Assembly (NCBI GenBank): GCA_934546985.1
Contig: CAKTEE010000007.1
Coordinates: forward strand, 1-64,000
Reading direction: 5' to 3'
DNA from: an uncultured Eubacteriales bacterium
GTDB lineage: Bacteria; Bacillota; Clostridia; Oscillospirales; Acutalibacteraceae
DNA length: 64,000 nt
The translations under genes were made by a program, and so were the position numbers. Under the pieces are notes generated by a model. That model worked only from the letters and a program-made list of their open reading frames with translations. It made no database searches and had not been told where the DNA came from. Below, piece by piece: positions 43,770 to 51,563 of this stretch. Every line of letters starts with the position of its first letter. Positions within the stretch are counted from its first letter, which is position 1.

Positions 43770-44486
43770 CTAAGAAAGCGTACCCTGTTGTGCCGCCTTC
43801 TTCATACGGATACTCTGTGCGTGGGAAGGGGTACAGTCATTCAGGCTCATAGCGTCAAGCAGTATCCGCTGCGCTTTTTCGGACAGATAGGAAAGCTCTA
43901 CGGCGGGGCTGAGGGCGATGATACCGTCGTCCACCTTTTGTAAGAGTTCTGGGATTAAGCGGGTAAGACGGATATAGCGGAACACTTGGTCACGGCTCTC
44001 ATTCTGCGTTTTCCCAATTTCGGCAGCGGTATCGGACTTTGTCGCAAGTTGCGACAAAGTTAAATCCGTTCTCCTGCCCTGCGCTTTCATTGCCTCCATT
44101 TTCAGCCTGTAGGCAAAGGCTTTTTCCGACGGGAGCAGCTTTTCTCTGTGCAGATTACTGTCTACCACCGCAATCGCCGCCGCATTTCTGTCGAGGGGAT
44201 AGATTAAGGCGGGCACTTCACAAAATCCCGCTTTCTTTGCCGCATATAGCCTGCGGTGTCCCGATATGACCTCGTATTCATCGGGTCTGCCCTCCATCGG
44301 ACGGACAATCAGTGGAGACAATATGCCCTGTGCCTTAATACTCTCTGCGAGATTGTCCATTTCCGCATTGTCGATGACCTGAAAGGGGTGTCCTTCAAAG
44401 GTGCGGAGTTTGTCTGTTCTAATATTTGCCGCCCGTTTTTTCGGCGGGTTTAACATTTCATTTACAAGCTGTTCTGTATTTGTCAT
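43770..44486 (-). CDS. ParB/RepB/Spo0J-like protein (truncated by TAG)
   Basis: 238 residues. The ParB N-terminal nuclease-like domain holds IKAQGILSPLIVRPM and VISGHRRLYAAKKAG, and the helix-turn-helix region has LSQLATKSDTAAEIGKTQN and SRDQVFRYIRLTRLI. In mobilizable elements this protein is encoded next to the relaxase and is thought to aid maintenance or regulation. The product ends at TAG 43770 while homology goes on in frame for about 60 codons. Its start overlaps the relaxase stop by four bases. Confidence 0.85.
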   Translation of the reverse strand: MTNTEQLVNEMLNPPKKRAANIRTDKLRTFEGHPFQVIDNAEMDNLAESIKAQGILSPLIVRPMEGRPDEYEVISGHRRLYAAKKAGFCEVPALIYPLDRNAAAIAVVDSNLHREKLLPSEKAFAYRLKMEAMKAQGRRTDLTLSQLATKSDTAAEIGKTQNESRDQVFRYIRLTRLIPELLQKVDDGIIALSPAVELSYLSEKAQRILLDAMSLNDCTPSHAQSIRMKKAAQQGTLS

Positions 44487-45835
44487 CTTGCATACCTTCT
44501 TTCTCTTGTTTTGTTCAGGACGGCGGCTTCCGCCTGCCGTTCCGCTTCGATTACTTCCTGCAGCTTCGGCAGCTTTTCCAAAACCGATTTTGCTATGGAC
44601 AGTTCCTCCCGCAGAGGCTTTATCTTTGCGGAGATTTCCCGTGCCTGAGCGTTTAACCTTTGGTCTTTTTTATGCCGGTTTTTGTTGTACATGGATTGGC
44701 GTTCACGCTCTAATTCAGAAATCTGTTCCCGTTTTTCGCCAATAAAGGAAACAAGCTCCTGCGGAGAGTTGATATTGCTCTCGCATAGGAACTTGTATTC
44801 TTTCAGCGTTTTATTTAAGTTTACGACTTCCTGCCGCATGGCGGGAGACAGCGGGCGGGGCGTATCGGCAGCGATATTGTTCCCCGTAATCAGCCTGCAA
44901 AGCTCAATCACAAGGGCGAACAATAGCTGTATCCCGTCCATTTTTTGTGCGTTCCGATATTCCATCTCCAATACGAGCAGCGGCGTGTGCTTCGGCTTGT
45001 GGAAGGGCATATATCCTAAATACCGCTGGTTGTCGAGCAGCCGTTCCCGTATCGCCTGCGGCGTATAGGCTTTGCCTAAGCTGTCCAAGCGGATGGCTCG
45101 TTTCCAGTCAGGGGCTTTGAGGGAGTAGTGGGCGAAGCATTCGTCACGGCGGATTTCATAGCCCATATCTTTCAGCCGGATTTCAAAGGCTTTGAAATTG
45201 GTGGACTGGGCGAGGGCGGCGTCAATATCCGCCCTCATAAGCTCTCTGTGTGTCAGATTACCTTTCTGCTTCAGCCAGTATTCTTTTTTGTCGCCGCCGT
45301 AAAAGGACGCTTCCTTCAGGACGCTTTTTCCGTATTCCAGACAGATGGCGTCGGAGATTTCCCGAAGCCTGTAATGGTCGGAGATATGGTTTTCAAACTT
45401 CCTGCCGGTCTTGAAGGACACGGAGTTTACCACAAAATGATTGTGCAGGTTATCGGTATTCAGGTGAGTGGTCACGACGATTTCATAATCGCCGCCCCAC
45501 ATACGCCTTGCGGTTTCCAGTCCGATTTTGTGCGCTTCCTCCGGCGTGACCTCGCCTGTCTGGAAGCTCTGGTAGCCGTGGTACGCCACATTTCCGCCCG
45601 TCTTGCCGAAGCGTTTCTTTGTTGCCGTCATACGCTCGTAAGCTCTCTTGGCGTTGCAGTTGATACCCGACACATACATTTTCTTATCGGTCTTTTGGTC
45701 GTTTGAAACATACTGTAAGGCGGCGTACAGGTCGCTGTCCACATACCTTTTGTCGATGGTCTTATCTGGATTTTCCGCATAGTCAATTACCTCCTTCAGC
45801 TTGCTTTTGACAGGCCAGAAGCCGGTAGTTGCCAT
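44483..45835 (-). CDS. MOBP-type relaxase (MobA/VirD2 family)
   Basis: 450 residues. The N-terminal relaxase domain (about 1-200) starts ATTGFWPVKSKLKEVIDYA and has the metal-binding histidine motif HLNTDNLHNHFVVNSV. A catalytic Tyr is expected among those near residues 31-53. The C-terminal third is a long charged coiled coil. It nicks oriT and leads the strand into the recipient when a helper conjugation system is present. It starts directly after mobC (no gap) and overlaps parB. Confidence 0.9.
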   Translation of the reverse strand: MATTGFWPVKSKLKEVIDYAENPDKTIDKRYVDSDLYAALQYVSNDQKTDKKMYVSGINCNAKRAYERMTATKKRFGKTGGNVAYHGYQSFQTGEVTPEEAHKIGLETARRMWGGDYEIVVTTHLNTDNLHNHFVVNSVSFKTGRKFENHISDHYRLREISDAICLEYGKSVLKEASFYGGDKKEYWLKQKGNLTHRELMRADIDAALAQSTNFKAFEIRLKDMGYEIRRDECFAHYSLKAPDWKRAIRLDSLGKAYTPQAIRERLLDNQRYLGYMPFHKPKHTPLLVLEMEYRNAQKMDGIQLLFALVIELCRLITGNNIAADTPRPLSPAMRQEVVNLNKTLKEYKFLCESNINSPQELVSFIGEKREQISELERERQSMYNKNRHKKDQRLNAQAREISAKIKPLREELSIAKSVLEKLPKLQEVIEAERQAEAAVLNKTRERRYAR

Positions 45836-46138
45836 TTACACCGCCTGCCTTTCACGCTTTGGCAGTATCAGTTCTTCGGTAATACTGTCAATAAGGTCAA
45901 TGATTTTTGCTTCCGTATCCGCCATGATTTTGCCCTCGCATACAACGCAGAGTTCATCTAACTTGTCGCTGAAGGAGAAGAATACTTCGGGCAGGACGGC
46001 TCTCGGCATATATCCCAAAGCACGCTGGCGGAGATATTCCGATACGGACAAGCCGCATTGTTCCGCATTGCGTTCAATGAGATGCTTCTCTTTTTCGCTC
46101 ACTCTGATAAAGAGATTTTTGTTCTTCACATCGTTCAT
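45836..46138 (-). CDS. mobC: Mobilization relaxosome protein MobC
   Basis: 100 residues. MNDVKNKNLFIRVSEKEKHL and IERNAEQCGLSVSEYLRQRA form a ribbon-helix-helix DNA-binding domain typical of MobC accessory proteins, which bind oriT and help strand opening. GAAAGGACTG lies upstream of the ATG. It is the first gene of the mobilization operon after a long hairpin-rich leader. Confidence 0.88.
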   Translation of the reverse strand: MNDVKNKNLFIRVSEKEKHLIERNAEQCGLSVSEYLRQRALGYMPRAVLPEVFFSFSDKLDELCVVCEGKIMADTEAKIIDLIDSITEELILPKRERQAV

Positions 46139-46189
46139 AACATCAGTCCTTTCATTTAATTTTATAGGGGTTTGGGGATTTCCCCAAAG

Positions 46190-46400
46190 AGTAATCGGCA
46201 GGAATGCCGATTAAAATGGAAACTGTCAATACAGTTTCCCTGCTCGTTACGGTATACGACTTCGTCGTCACAAGCTGCATATCATTCGTTTCCGTGCGAG
46301 CACGAAAACTCATTCATTCCGCTGCTCCTCCTCTCCCCAAAAAGTCTTTCGACTTTTCGGGGACCCCTAAATATTTGTCTTTCTCGCAGGCGTTTTTGCC
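46190..46400. other. Candidate oriT: cluster of inverted repeats upstream of mobC
   Basis: Three hairpins lie together. The first is AATCGGCA/TGCCGATT near 46192-46213. The second is GGAAACTG/CAGTTTCC near 46218-46240. The third is a 12-pair stem at 46335-46362 (CCCCAAAAAGTC with GACTTTTCGGGG, loop TTTC). The last is followed by GGACCCC, and adjacent direct and inverted repeats next to mobC and a MOBP relaxase are what an oriT should look like. The nick site itself is not identified. Confidence 0.5.
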
Positions 46401-46538
46401 GGTCTGCCTGAATGCAGTTCCTGCCCCCCGTTAGGCGGCGTTTCGTTCCTCTTGGTACGCTCATATCTTGGCAATACTTTCCCGAAAAAACATATCCTAT
46501 TCAGCCGGTCATTCAGTTGTAACCGGCGTTTGGGCAGC

Positions 46539-46567
46539 AAAAAAAGCCGGTACACGAATGCGTACCG
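46539..46567 (-). terminator. Intrinsic terminator or attenuator in the mobilization leader
   Basis: On the minus strand CGGTAC and GTACCG (46567-46562 with 46553-46548) form a hairpin followed by GG, C and seven T. It lies between the leader promoter at 46.8 kb and mobC and may limit expression of the mobilization genes. Confidence 0.6.
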
Positions 46568-46589
46568 ACTAACCGACAAAAAGATAGAG

Positions 46590-46721
46590 TTATCCCTTTG
46601 TGATGTTGGTTTCACACTCATGTAACCGGCTTTGAAATTCAAAGTCGAAACTGTCTTTTACGCTTTCCGCCCGCCGACAGTTCAGGGCGGCTTCGGAAAC
46701 GGCGGTATTTCCTTTCCGCAT
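46590..46721 (-). CDS. Possible 43-residue leader protein upstream of mobC
   Basis: ATG 46721 opens a frame reading MRKGNTAVSEAALNCRRAES then VKDSFDFEFQSRLHECETNI and ends at TAA 46590, inside the short unit between a strong promoter and the terminator. Composition is protein-like, but no clear ribosome binding site precedes the ATG and another frame is also open over part of the region. It could be a leader peptide controlling the terminator that follows 23 bases later. Confidence 0.4.
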   Translation of the reverse strand: MRKGNTAVSEAALNCRRAESVKDSFDFEFQSRLHECETNITKG

Positions 46722-46806
46722 ACCGCAGGCGTGTACGGCGTAAAACCGTACTTCCAAATTTCGTGAAGATATGTAGTTGATTGTGGCTCTCCTGAGAGAA
46801 TATTTT

Positions 46807-46836
46807 ATTATACTGGACGAAACAAGTGTTTGTCAA
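46807..46836 (-). promoter_or_regulatory. Consensus sigma-A promoter reading toward mobC
   Basis: Minus-strand TTGACA (46836-46831) and TATAAT (46812-46807) are both perfect with an 18-base spacer. The start point would be near 46800, giving a leader of about 660 bases before mobC. Confidence 0.8.
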
Positions 46837-46932
46837 TACTTTTAGAAAGAAATTTTGAATACTTTTTCGGCTGGTGGGGAATACTATTTTGTTTAGGCAA
46901 AAACCAATAAGGCATAAGATGAGTGCAATGAT

Positions 46933-47805
46933 CTATTTACAACGACCACAATCGGAACACCCATTGCAGATAAGCCTGCTTCCGCAATGTTTACAGTTAT
47001 TCCGATAATGGGGTACATACAAATTTTCTTTCGGAATCAGTCTGCCAAAAGGATCAGTCAGCTTCCAGTCTATCGGTTTGCCCTCATAATTCATTCCCGA
47101 TTTATACGCCATTTCACTTTGTACCTGCTTTTTCGGAATGTGATAGCGTTTTCCGTCCTTGATAAAAACTGTCCCTGTTTCAATAAAGCAGAATTTAATA
47201 TTATGAGCAACGCACTCAGCCTGTAAAGACTTTACCCAATCAAAGTTACACGGTCTTGCGCCGTCATAATTTTCGCCGCCGCAAATTACCTGTTCAATCA
47301 CACCGCCGCCAAGATATTTTTCAATACTGACCGCACCGATGAACGGAGCGCACATGATTCCTTTATGCTTAAAAGGCAGTTCCTTCAATATCGGAATACG
47401 CTCGTCGGCTCTGTGCTGATTCTCACAGGTAACATTAAACATTACATTGTCCCAGCCATCGCCCCAATCTTTCGGCAGGCATTTTTCCACTCTCTGCGGG
47501 CGCTTCGTCAGCAGAAAAAATTTCACATCCGGGCGTCGGCGTATTATATCCCACGCTTCTTCACGCCAGTTGTCAGCTTCCTCTAAAAAGAAATCAGAGG
47601 ACATACAGACACGGATTAGCTCGCCGCTTTTGATTTTATAACCGCCGTCACGCTGTTTTTGAATCGGATAACGAAAGCGCGATTTTGTGCGGTATATATC
47701 AGCGCCGTTTCGCTCCCGCACACGGTCAAGAAAATACATATAGCAGTGCTGACAACCCTCGCTGCATTTCACACAGCCGTGCCACGGATTCCAAATATCG
47801 TGCAT
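46933..47805 (-). CDS. DUF5131 (phage Gp37/Gp68-like) radical-SAM-like protein
   Basis: 290 residues. WNPWHGCVKCSEGCQHCYMY near the start is the family's cysteine motif (CxxCxxGCxxCY), similar to a radical SAM cluster site. FLLTKRPQRVEKCLP, GICGGENYDG-like and the Cys-rich tail (CKHCGSRLICNGCSDCGRC) follow; the tail looks like a second metal site. The family occurs in phages and mobile elements, and its reaction is unknown. ATG 47805 lies four bases after the sirtuin gene with GGTGA upstream, so it is the last gene of the cargo operon. Confidence 0.8.
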   Translation of the reverse strand: MHDIWNPWHGCVKCSEGCQHCYMYFLDRVRERNGADIYRTKSRFRYPIQKQRDGGYKIKSGELIRVCMSSDFFLEEADNWREEAWDIIRRRPDVKFFLLTKRPQRVEKCLPKDWGDGWDNVMFNVTCENQHRADERIPILKELPFKHKGIMCAPFIGAVSIEKYLGGGVIEQVICGGENYDGARPCNFDWVKSLQAECVAHNIKFCFIETGTVFIKDGKRYHIPKKQVQSEMAYKSGMNYEGKPIDWKLTDPFGRLIPKENLYVPHYRNNCKHCGSRLICNGCSDCGRCK

Positions 47806-47809
47806 AGCG

Positions 47810-48679
47810 TCACCTCAAATCAGAAAGGACTGTCCCAATATCACTGTCAATACAAATGGACTGTGCCTCAATTTCTTTCGGGCAGACTGTTTCCCCATAA
47901 TTTACACAAGCATAGACCGCCTCGCTGTTTTGTGCTGTCATCTGCCAAAACGGATATTTAATAATAACCGGAGTATTGTAGCCTACGCCAAGCTCCAAAA
48001 ATAGGATTTTTTGATTTTTCCTTGTCCGCAGGAAGTTTTCGTATCTCTCAGCGGCGGCAATCCAGCCTTCGTCCTCAACAAATTTATCGTCCGAGCGCAG
48101 ATTCATCGTCAGCGGCTTCCCGCATTTCGGACATTTCGGAATCAGTTCCGCAGGGATTTTCATATCCCTTTGTTCGTCCATCATACGCCGTATGATTTCT
48201 TCGTTATCGTAGGTGTCTATGTCGCAGGGGACGCTGCATTGAAACAGTCCGTAATCTCCCTGTGTGTAAAACAAACGCTTTTTGTCAAAACACGCCTTCT
48301 GAAAGCAATGATCCACATTGGTGGTAATGACAAAATAGTCCTTATCCTTTACAAGCTCAAAAAGCTCCTGATATATCGGTTTCGGAGCGTCCATATAACG
48401 GTTCACATAGATATATCGGCTCCAATACGCCCAATGCTCCTCCGGCGTTTTGTACGGATAAAAACCGCCGGAATACATATCGTGAAAGCCATATTTCTTC
48501 TCAAAATCCGAAAAATACTCGTGAAATCTCTCCCCGGTATAGACAAAGCCTGCGGAAGTGGAAAGACCTGCACCTGCGCCGATCACAATGGCGTCGGCAG
48601 ATTGGATTGATTCTTTAAGGCGGCTAATTTGTTCGGAGCAGCTTTTTGTAGATTTCGTAGTCCAAATCTTTGAAAACAT
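47810..48679 (-). CDS. Class M sirtuin (SirTM-like protein ADP-ribosyltransferase)
   Basis: 289 residues. IVIGAGAGLSTSAGF binds NAD, and TTNVDHCFQKA and YTQGDYG occupy the catalytic region. Gln stands where classical sirtuins have the catalytic His, the known feature of class M sirtuins, which transfer ADP-ribose to protein rather than deacetylate. A zinc ribbon is partly visible (CPKCGKPL). The start has AAGGTGA upstream and overlaps the macrodomain gene by 56 bases. In known SirTM operons the target is a lipoylated GcvH-like protein; none is encoded here. Confidence 0.88.
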   Translation of the reverse strand: MFSKIWTTKSTKSCSEQISRLKESIQSADAIVIGAGAGLSTSAGFVYTGERFHEYFSDFEKKYGFHDMYSGGFYPYKTPEEHWAYWSRYIYVNRYMDAPKPIYQELFELVKDKDYFVITTNVDHCFQKACFDKKRLFYTQGDYGLFQCSVPCDIDTYDNEEIIRRMMDEQRDMKIPAELIPKCPKCGKPLTMNLRSDDKFVEDEGWIAAAERYENFLRTRKNQKILFLELGVGYNTPVIIKYPFWQMTAQNSEAVYACVNYGETVCPKEIEAQSICIDSDIGTVLSDLR

Positions 48680-49403
48680 TAAATATCACCTTGATTTCGC
48701 TTTGTTTTTGCGCCACAAATTCCGTTACAGTCTGTATGGCGATTTCGGCTGCACGGTCGTTTGGAAAATGAAACTCGCCCGTAGAGATACAGCAAAATGC
48801 AATGCGGTTTATTCTGCTCAGCAACGCAAGTTCCAAGCAGGAACGGTAGCAGGACGCAAGCAGTTTTTCATCTTCCTTTGTCACACAGCCTTTTACGATT
48901 GGACCGACTGTGTGAAAAACATAATCGCATGGAAGATTATAGGCGGGCGTGATTTTGACTTTACCCGGTTCTTCATCGACGATCTGTTCCAGCATAATAT
49001 CCGCACAGGCAAGGCGCAACTGAACGCCTGCAAAGGTATGGATGGCATTGTCAATACAGCCGTGATTTGGGCAAAAGCAGCCGAGAAGCTGTGAGTTTGC
49101 GGCATTAACGATAGCGTCACACCGAAGCGTCGTAATATCCCCTTGCCAAAGGTAAATACCGTTCTGCGCCGGAGTTAAATCTGTAAAATCGGTAATCCCC
49201 TTACGGGCGGTTTCCTCTTGCAAATACGCATCCTGTACCCTAAGAAATTCCTCTGATACAGGCTCCGGCATACGGATATTAAAAAGCGAACGCAGGAGCT
49301 TCTTTTGCTCATCAGCGTTCGCTGGAATCTGCATATCCGCATATTTCGGCTGCTCCCTGAGCAATGCTTTGATTAAGAAAATCCTTCTTTCCGTTTGATT
49401 CAT
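48624..49403 (-). CDS. Zinc-type macrodomain protein-ADP-ribose hydrolase
   Basis: 259 residues. An N-terminal helical segment of about 85 residues precedes the macrodomain: GDITTLRCDAIVNAANSQLL, then a Cys/His-rich stretch (GCFCPNHGCIDNAIH) that supplies the zinc ligands of this subclass, and CISTGEFHFPNDRAA near the end. Such zinc macrodomains are encoded with class M sirtuins and remove the ADP-ribose the sirtuin adds. The gene overlaps both neighbours (ATGA with the upstream gene), which implies tight co-expression. Confidence 0.9.
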   Translation of the reverse strand: MNQTERRIFLIKALLREQPKYADMQIPANADEQKKLLRSLFNIRMPEPVSEEFLRVQDAYLQEETARKGITDFTDLTPAQNGIYLWQGDITTLRCDAIVNAANSQLLGCFCPNHGCIDNAIHTFAGVQLRLACADIMLEQIVDEEPGKVKITPAYNLPCDYVFHTVGPIVKGCVTKEDEKLLASCYRSCLELALLSRINRIAFCCISTGEFHFPNDRAAEIAIQTVTEFVAQKQSEIKVIFNVFKDLDYEIYKKLLRTN

Positions 49404-50020
49404 TTGCCGCCTCGTTTCCCAACTGCATGAACAGGGCAGTTTTCATAACAGTTTCCGCAGTGCAGACAATGTTCCTGCCGGATAAAATAAGGCTTGCCCT
49501 GCGTAATGCACTGCTGCGGACAGCCACGCTGACATTTCCCGCACCCAATACAGCTATCGGTGATAACATATCCTTTTTCGGACAGCGTTCCCGCTCCAAG
49601 CGTATAACTTTCCCTGAAAATCGGCTTTACGCCAAGATTGAAATATTCAATCTCTGCGTCTTTTATCTCGAAAATAATCCCTATTTTTCGGGTATCGCCC
49701 GGATAAACATTTGAGAGGTAGGGCTGCTCTGCAAAAATCGTATTGATTTTTTCTTCCTGCTCCGATTCGGGGACAGGCTGCGCCTTTGCTGACAGCCGTA
49801 TCATTTCTTTGAAACGGGTATAGGCGAGTATCTGTACCTTTCCGCTTTCCAGAAGCTCTTTGCAAAAGTTTTTTCCTCTCGCTGTGAAGAAATAGAAGCT
49901 GTCGCTGTCAAAATGAATTGCGCTGATACAGCGGATTTGCGGATTACCCTCGCTGTCAACCGTTGCAAAGGACAAAACGCCGACCAGCTTCAATTTTTCT
50001 ATACAGGTTTTTGCGTCCAT
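49400..50020 (-). CDS. PNPOx-like flavoprotein fused to a two-cluster ferredoxin
   Basis: 206 residues from ATG 50020 (the ATG at 50029 touches the ribosome site). The first about 140 residues form an FMN-binding split barrel (VGVLSFATVDSEGNPQIRC, FYFFTARGKNFCKEL). The last 60 carry two 4Fe-4S motifs (CIGCGKCQRGCPQQC and CLHCGNCYENCPVHA). It should pass electrons between iron-sulfur carriers and flavin, perhaps supplying the radical SAM enzyme or the nitroreductases of the same operon. That partnership is an inference. Confidence 0.82.
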   Translation of the reverse strand: MDAKTCIEKLKLVGVLSFATVDSEGNPQIRCISAIHFDSDSFYFFTARGKNFCKELLESGKVQILAYTRFKEMIRLSAKAQPVPESEQEEKINTIFAEQPYLSNVYPGDTRKIGIIFEIKDAEIEYFNLGVKPIFRESYTLGAGTLSEKGYVITDSCIGCGKCQRGCPQQCITQGKPYFIRQEHCLHCGNCYENCPVHAVGKRGGK

Positions 50021-50039
50021 ATACACCATCCTTCCTAAA

Positions 50040-50639
50040 TTATTTTAGCGGTGCCTGATTATAAAAACAGGTCTCGCTAAGCGGCTTTCTATGACAGCCG
50101 AGCTTGGTGTTCGGGACAAAATCATCTGCCGGATAGCCAATATAAAGCATACACACGGGCTGCCAAGTTTCGGGAATCTTCAAGAGTTCCTTTGCCTTAT
50201 CTTCATCAAAATAGCTGATCCATACCGTTCCAAGATCAATACTTGCCGCTTCCAGCATCATATGTGTGGTGACAATCGTTCCGTCTGTCGCTCCGCTGCT
50301 TTTTCCGCTTATCGGATGCATCCAGCAGGCGGTTTTGTCATAGCACACAAACAGAACAAGCGGTGCGCCGTAGTAAAGATTGATTTTTCCATGCTCTTTA
50401 TCGTCGCACTCTTTTGATAAATCCACATATTTCTGATCGTAACCGAAAGAGCAGAACTCCTTAACCTTCGCCAGATTTTCAGGCGTATTCAGTATAATGA
50501 TTCTTTGCGGCTGTGCGTTTACCGCAGTAGGAGACCATCTGCCGGCTTCCAAAATCTTCTCTATTTTTTCTTCCTCAACAGGCTTCTGCGAGAATTTACG
50601 GACAGTTACCCGCATTTTGGAAATATCCATAAACTCCAT
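50040..50639 (-). CDS. Nitroreductase family protein
   Basis: 199 residues, the normal size of an FMN-dependent nitroreductase: VTVRKFSQKPVEEEKIEKIL, AGRWSPTAVNAQPQRI (FMN-binding Arg/Ser region), and IDLGTVWISYFDEDKAKELL. Substrates could be quinones, nitro compounds or flavins. The start at 50639 follows GCGAGG. It lies 17 bases after a second, ferredoxin-fused nitroreductase, so the operon holds two related flavoenzymes. Confidence 0.88.
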   Translation of the reverse strand: MEFMDISKMRVTVRKFSQKPVEEEKIEKILEAGRWSPTAVNAQPQRIIILNTPENLAKVKEFCSFGYDQKYVDLSKECDDKEHGKINLYYGAPLVLFVCYDKTACWMHPISGKSSGATDGTIVTTHMMLEAASIDLGTVWISYFDEDKAKELLKIPETWQPVCMLYIGYPADDFVPNTKLGCHRKPLSETCFYNQAPLK

Positions 50640-50656
50640 TTTTATTCCTCGCTTTC

Positions 50657-51541
50657 TTAACTTCGTCCCTGCTCCGAATAGCGGTGGATTTTTGCTTTTC
50701 TGTCTTTTTGTACGCCTCTTGCATACGGTATTTCAGGGTAGCCAAAGCCCACAATCAGCTTCATATAATGGTTGGGCGGTATATGAAGCATTTTTTTCGC
50801 TTCCGGTGCAAGCTCTATAAGTACATCTGCCGGATAACTCATAATAATCGTACCCAATCCAAATGCATTGGCGAGAAGTTCAAAGTAGGCAGTTGCGATA
50901 TTGCAATTTACTTTGGAATCTTCTGCCCATTTGCCCGAACATTTTTCGTGGGCGATAAACAGATGAGGTGCGCCGCAGAAAAGCAGCTCATCTTTTCTGA
51001 CTGTTTTTTCTGATTCTTTCATCTTACTGTAATAGAAATCGCTGAAGCTGGAAGTGTAAATGTGTTTTCTGGCGGCGGATTCCATTTTGGAATAGGCAAG
51101 CTGCCAGATTTCTTTTACCCTGTTTTTATCGTCAATTACCGTGTATTCCACGCTGCTTGAATTTCCCCCTGTGGGGACAGCCTGCATAGCGTTTAATATC
51201 CTGTCAACTATCTGCGGTTCAACATTTTTGTCAAGGTATCTGCGGCAGGAACGGCGGCTCATTACAAGCTGTTCCATATAGCCGCCCATTTCAGACGGTG
51301 GCAGAGGGAGCGAATCTTCCGGTTTCTTATCAAAAATGGAGATTGCGCCTGTCGGACACACCGCAAGGCAGTGCTGGCACCTCCAGCACCCCCGCCAGCC
51401 GTACCGCTCAAATTCTTTCATTTCCGGGCAGCCGTTTGCGCCGGGGGAAAGCACCATGCCGGAGCAGACGTTTACGCATCTGCCGCAGCGGATACATTTT
51501 GATTTGTCTACCAAAAAATGTGTTTTTTGTTCCATGCCCAT
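50657..51541 (-). CDS. Ferredoxin-fused nitroreductase
   Basis: 294 residues from ATG 51541 (GGAGAAAG upstream). The first about 75 residues hold two 4Fe-4S sites (CIRCGRCVNVCSGM and CWRCQHCLAVCPTGA). The remainder is a nitroreductase domain (MSRRSCRRYLDKNVEP, AVPTGGNSSSVEYTVI, GLGTIIMSYPADV). Ferredoxin-nitroreductase fusions are common in anaerobes and take electrons from reduced ferredoxin. The frame extends upstream to 51577 within the preceding gene. Confidence 0.86.
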   Translation of the reverse strand: MGMEQKTHFLVDKSKCIRCGRCVNVCSGMVLSPGANGCPEMKEFERYGWRGCWRCQHCLAVCPTGAISIFDKKPEDSLPLPPSEMGGYMEQLVMSRRSCRRYLDKNVEPQIVDRILNAMQAVPTGGNSSSVEYTVIDDKNRVKEIWQLAYSKMESAARKHIYTSSFSDFYYSKMKESEKTVRKDELLFCGAPHLFIAHEKCSGKWAEDSKVNCNIATAYFELLANAFGLGTIIMSYPADVLIELAPEAKKMLHIPPNHYMKLIVGFGYPEIPYARGVQKDRKAKIHRYSEQGRS

Positions 51542-51563
51542 CGTTTCTTTCTCCTGCCTGCTG

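Noticed and set aside
46639..46836. Arg-rich 65-codon frame in the mobilization leader
   Set aside because: It covers the promoter itself and has very high Arg content typical of a shadow frame in GC-rich hairpins; another frame there is more protein-like.
48011..48610. 199-codon plus-strand frame opposite the sirtuin gene
   Set aside because: The minus strand carries all class M sirtuin motifs; the plus frame has no recognisable domain or ribosome site.
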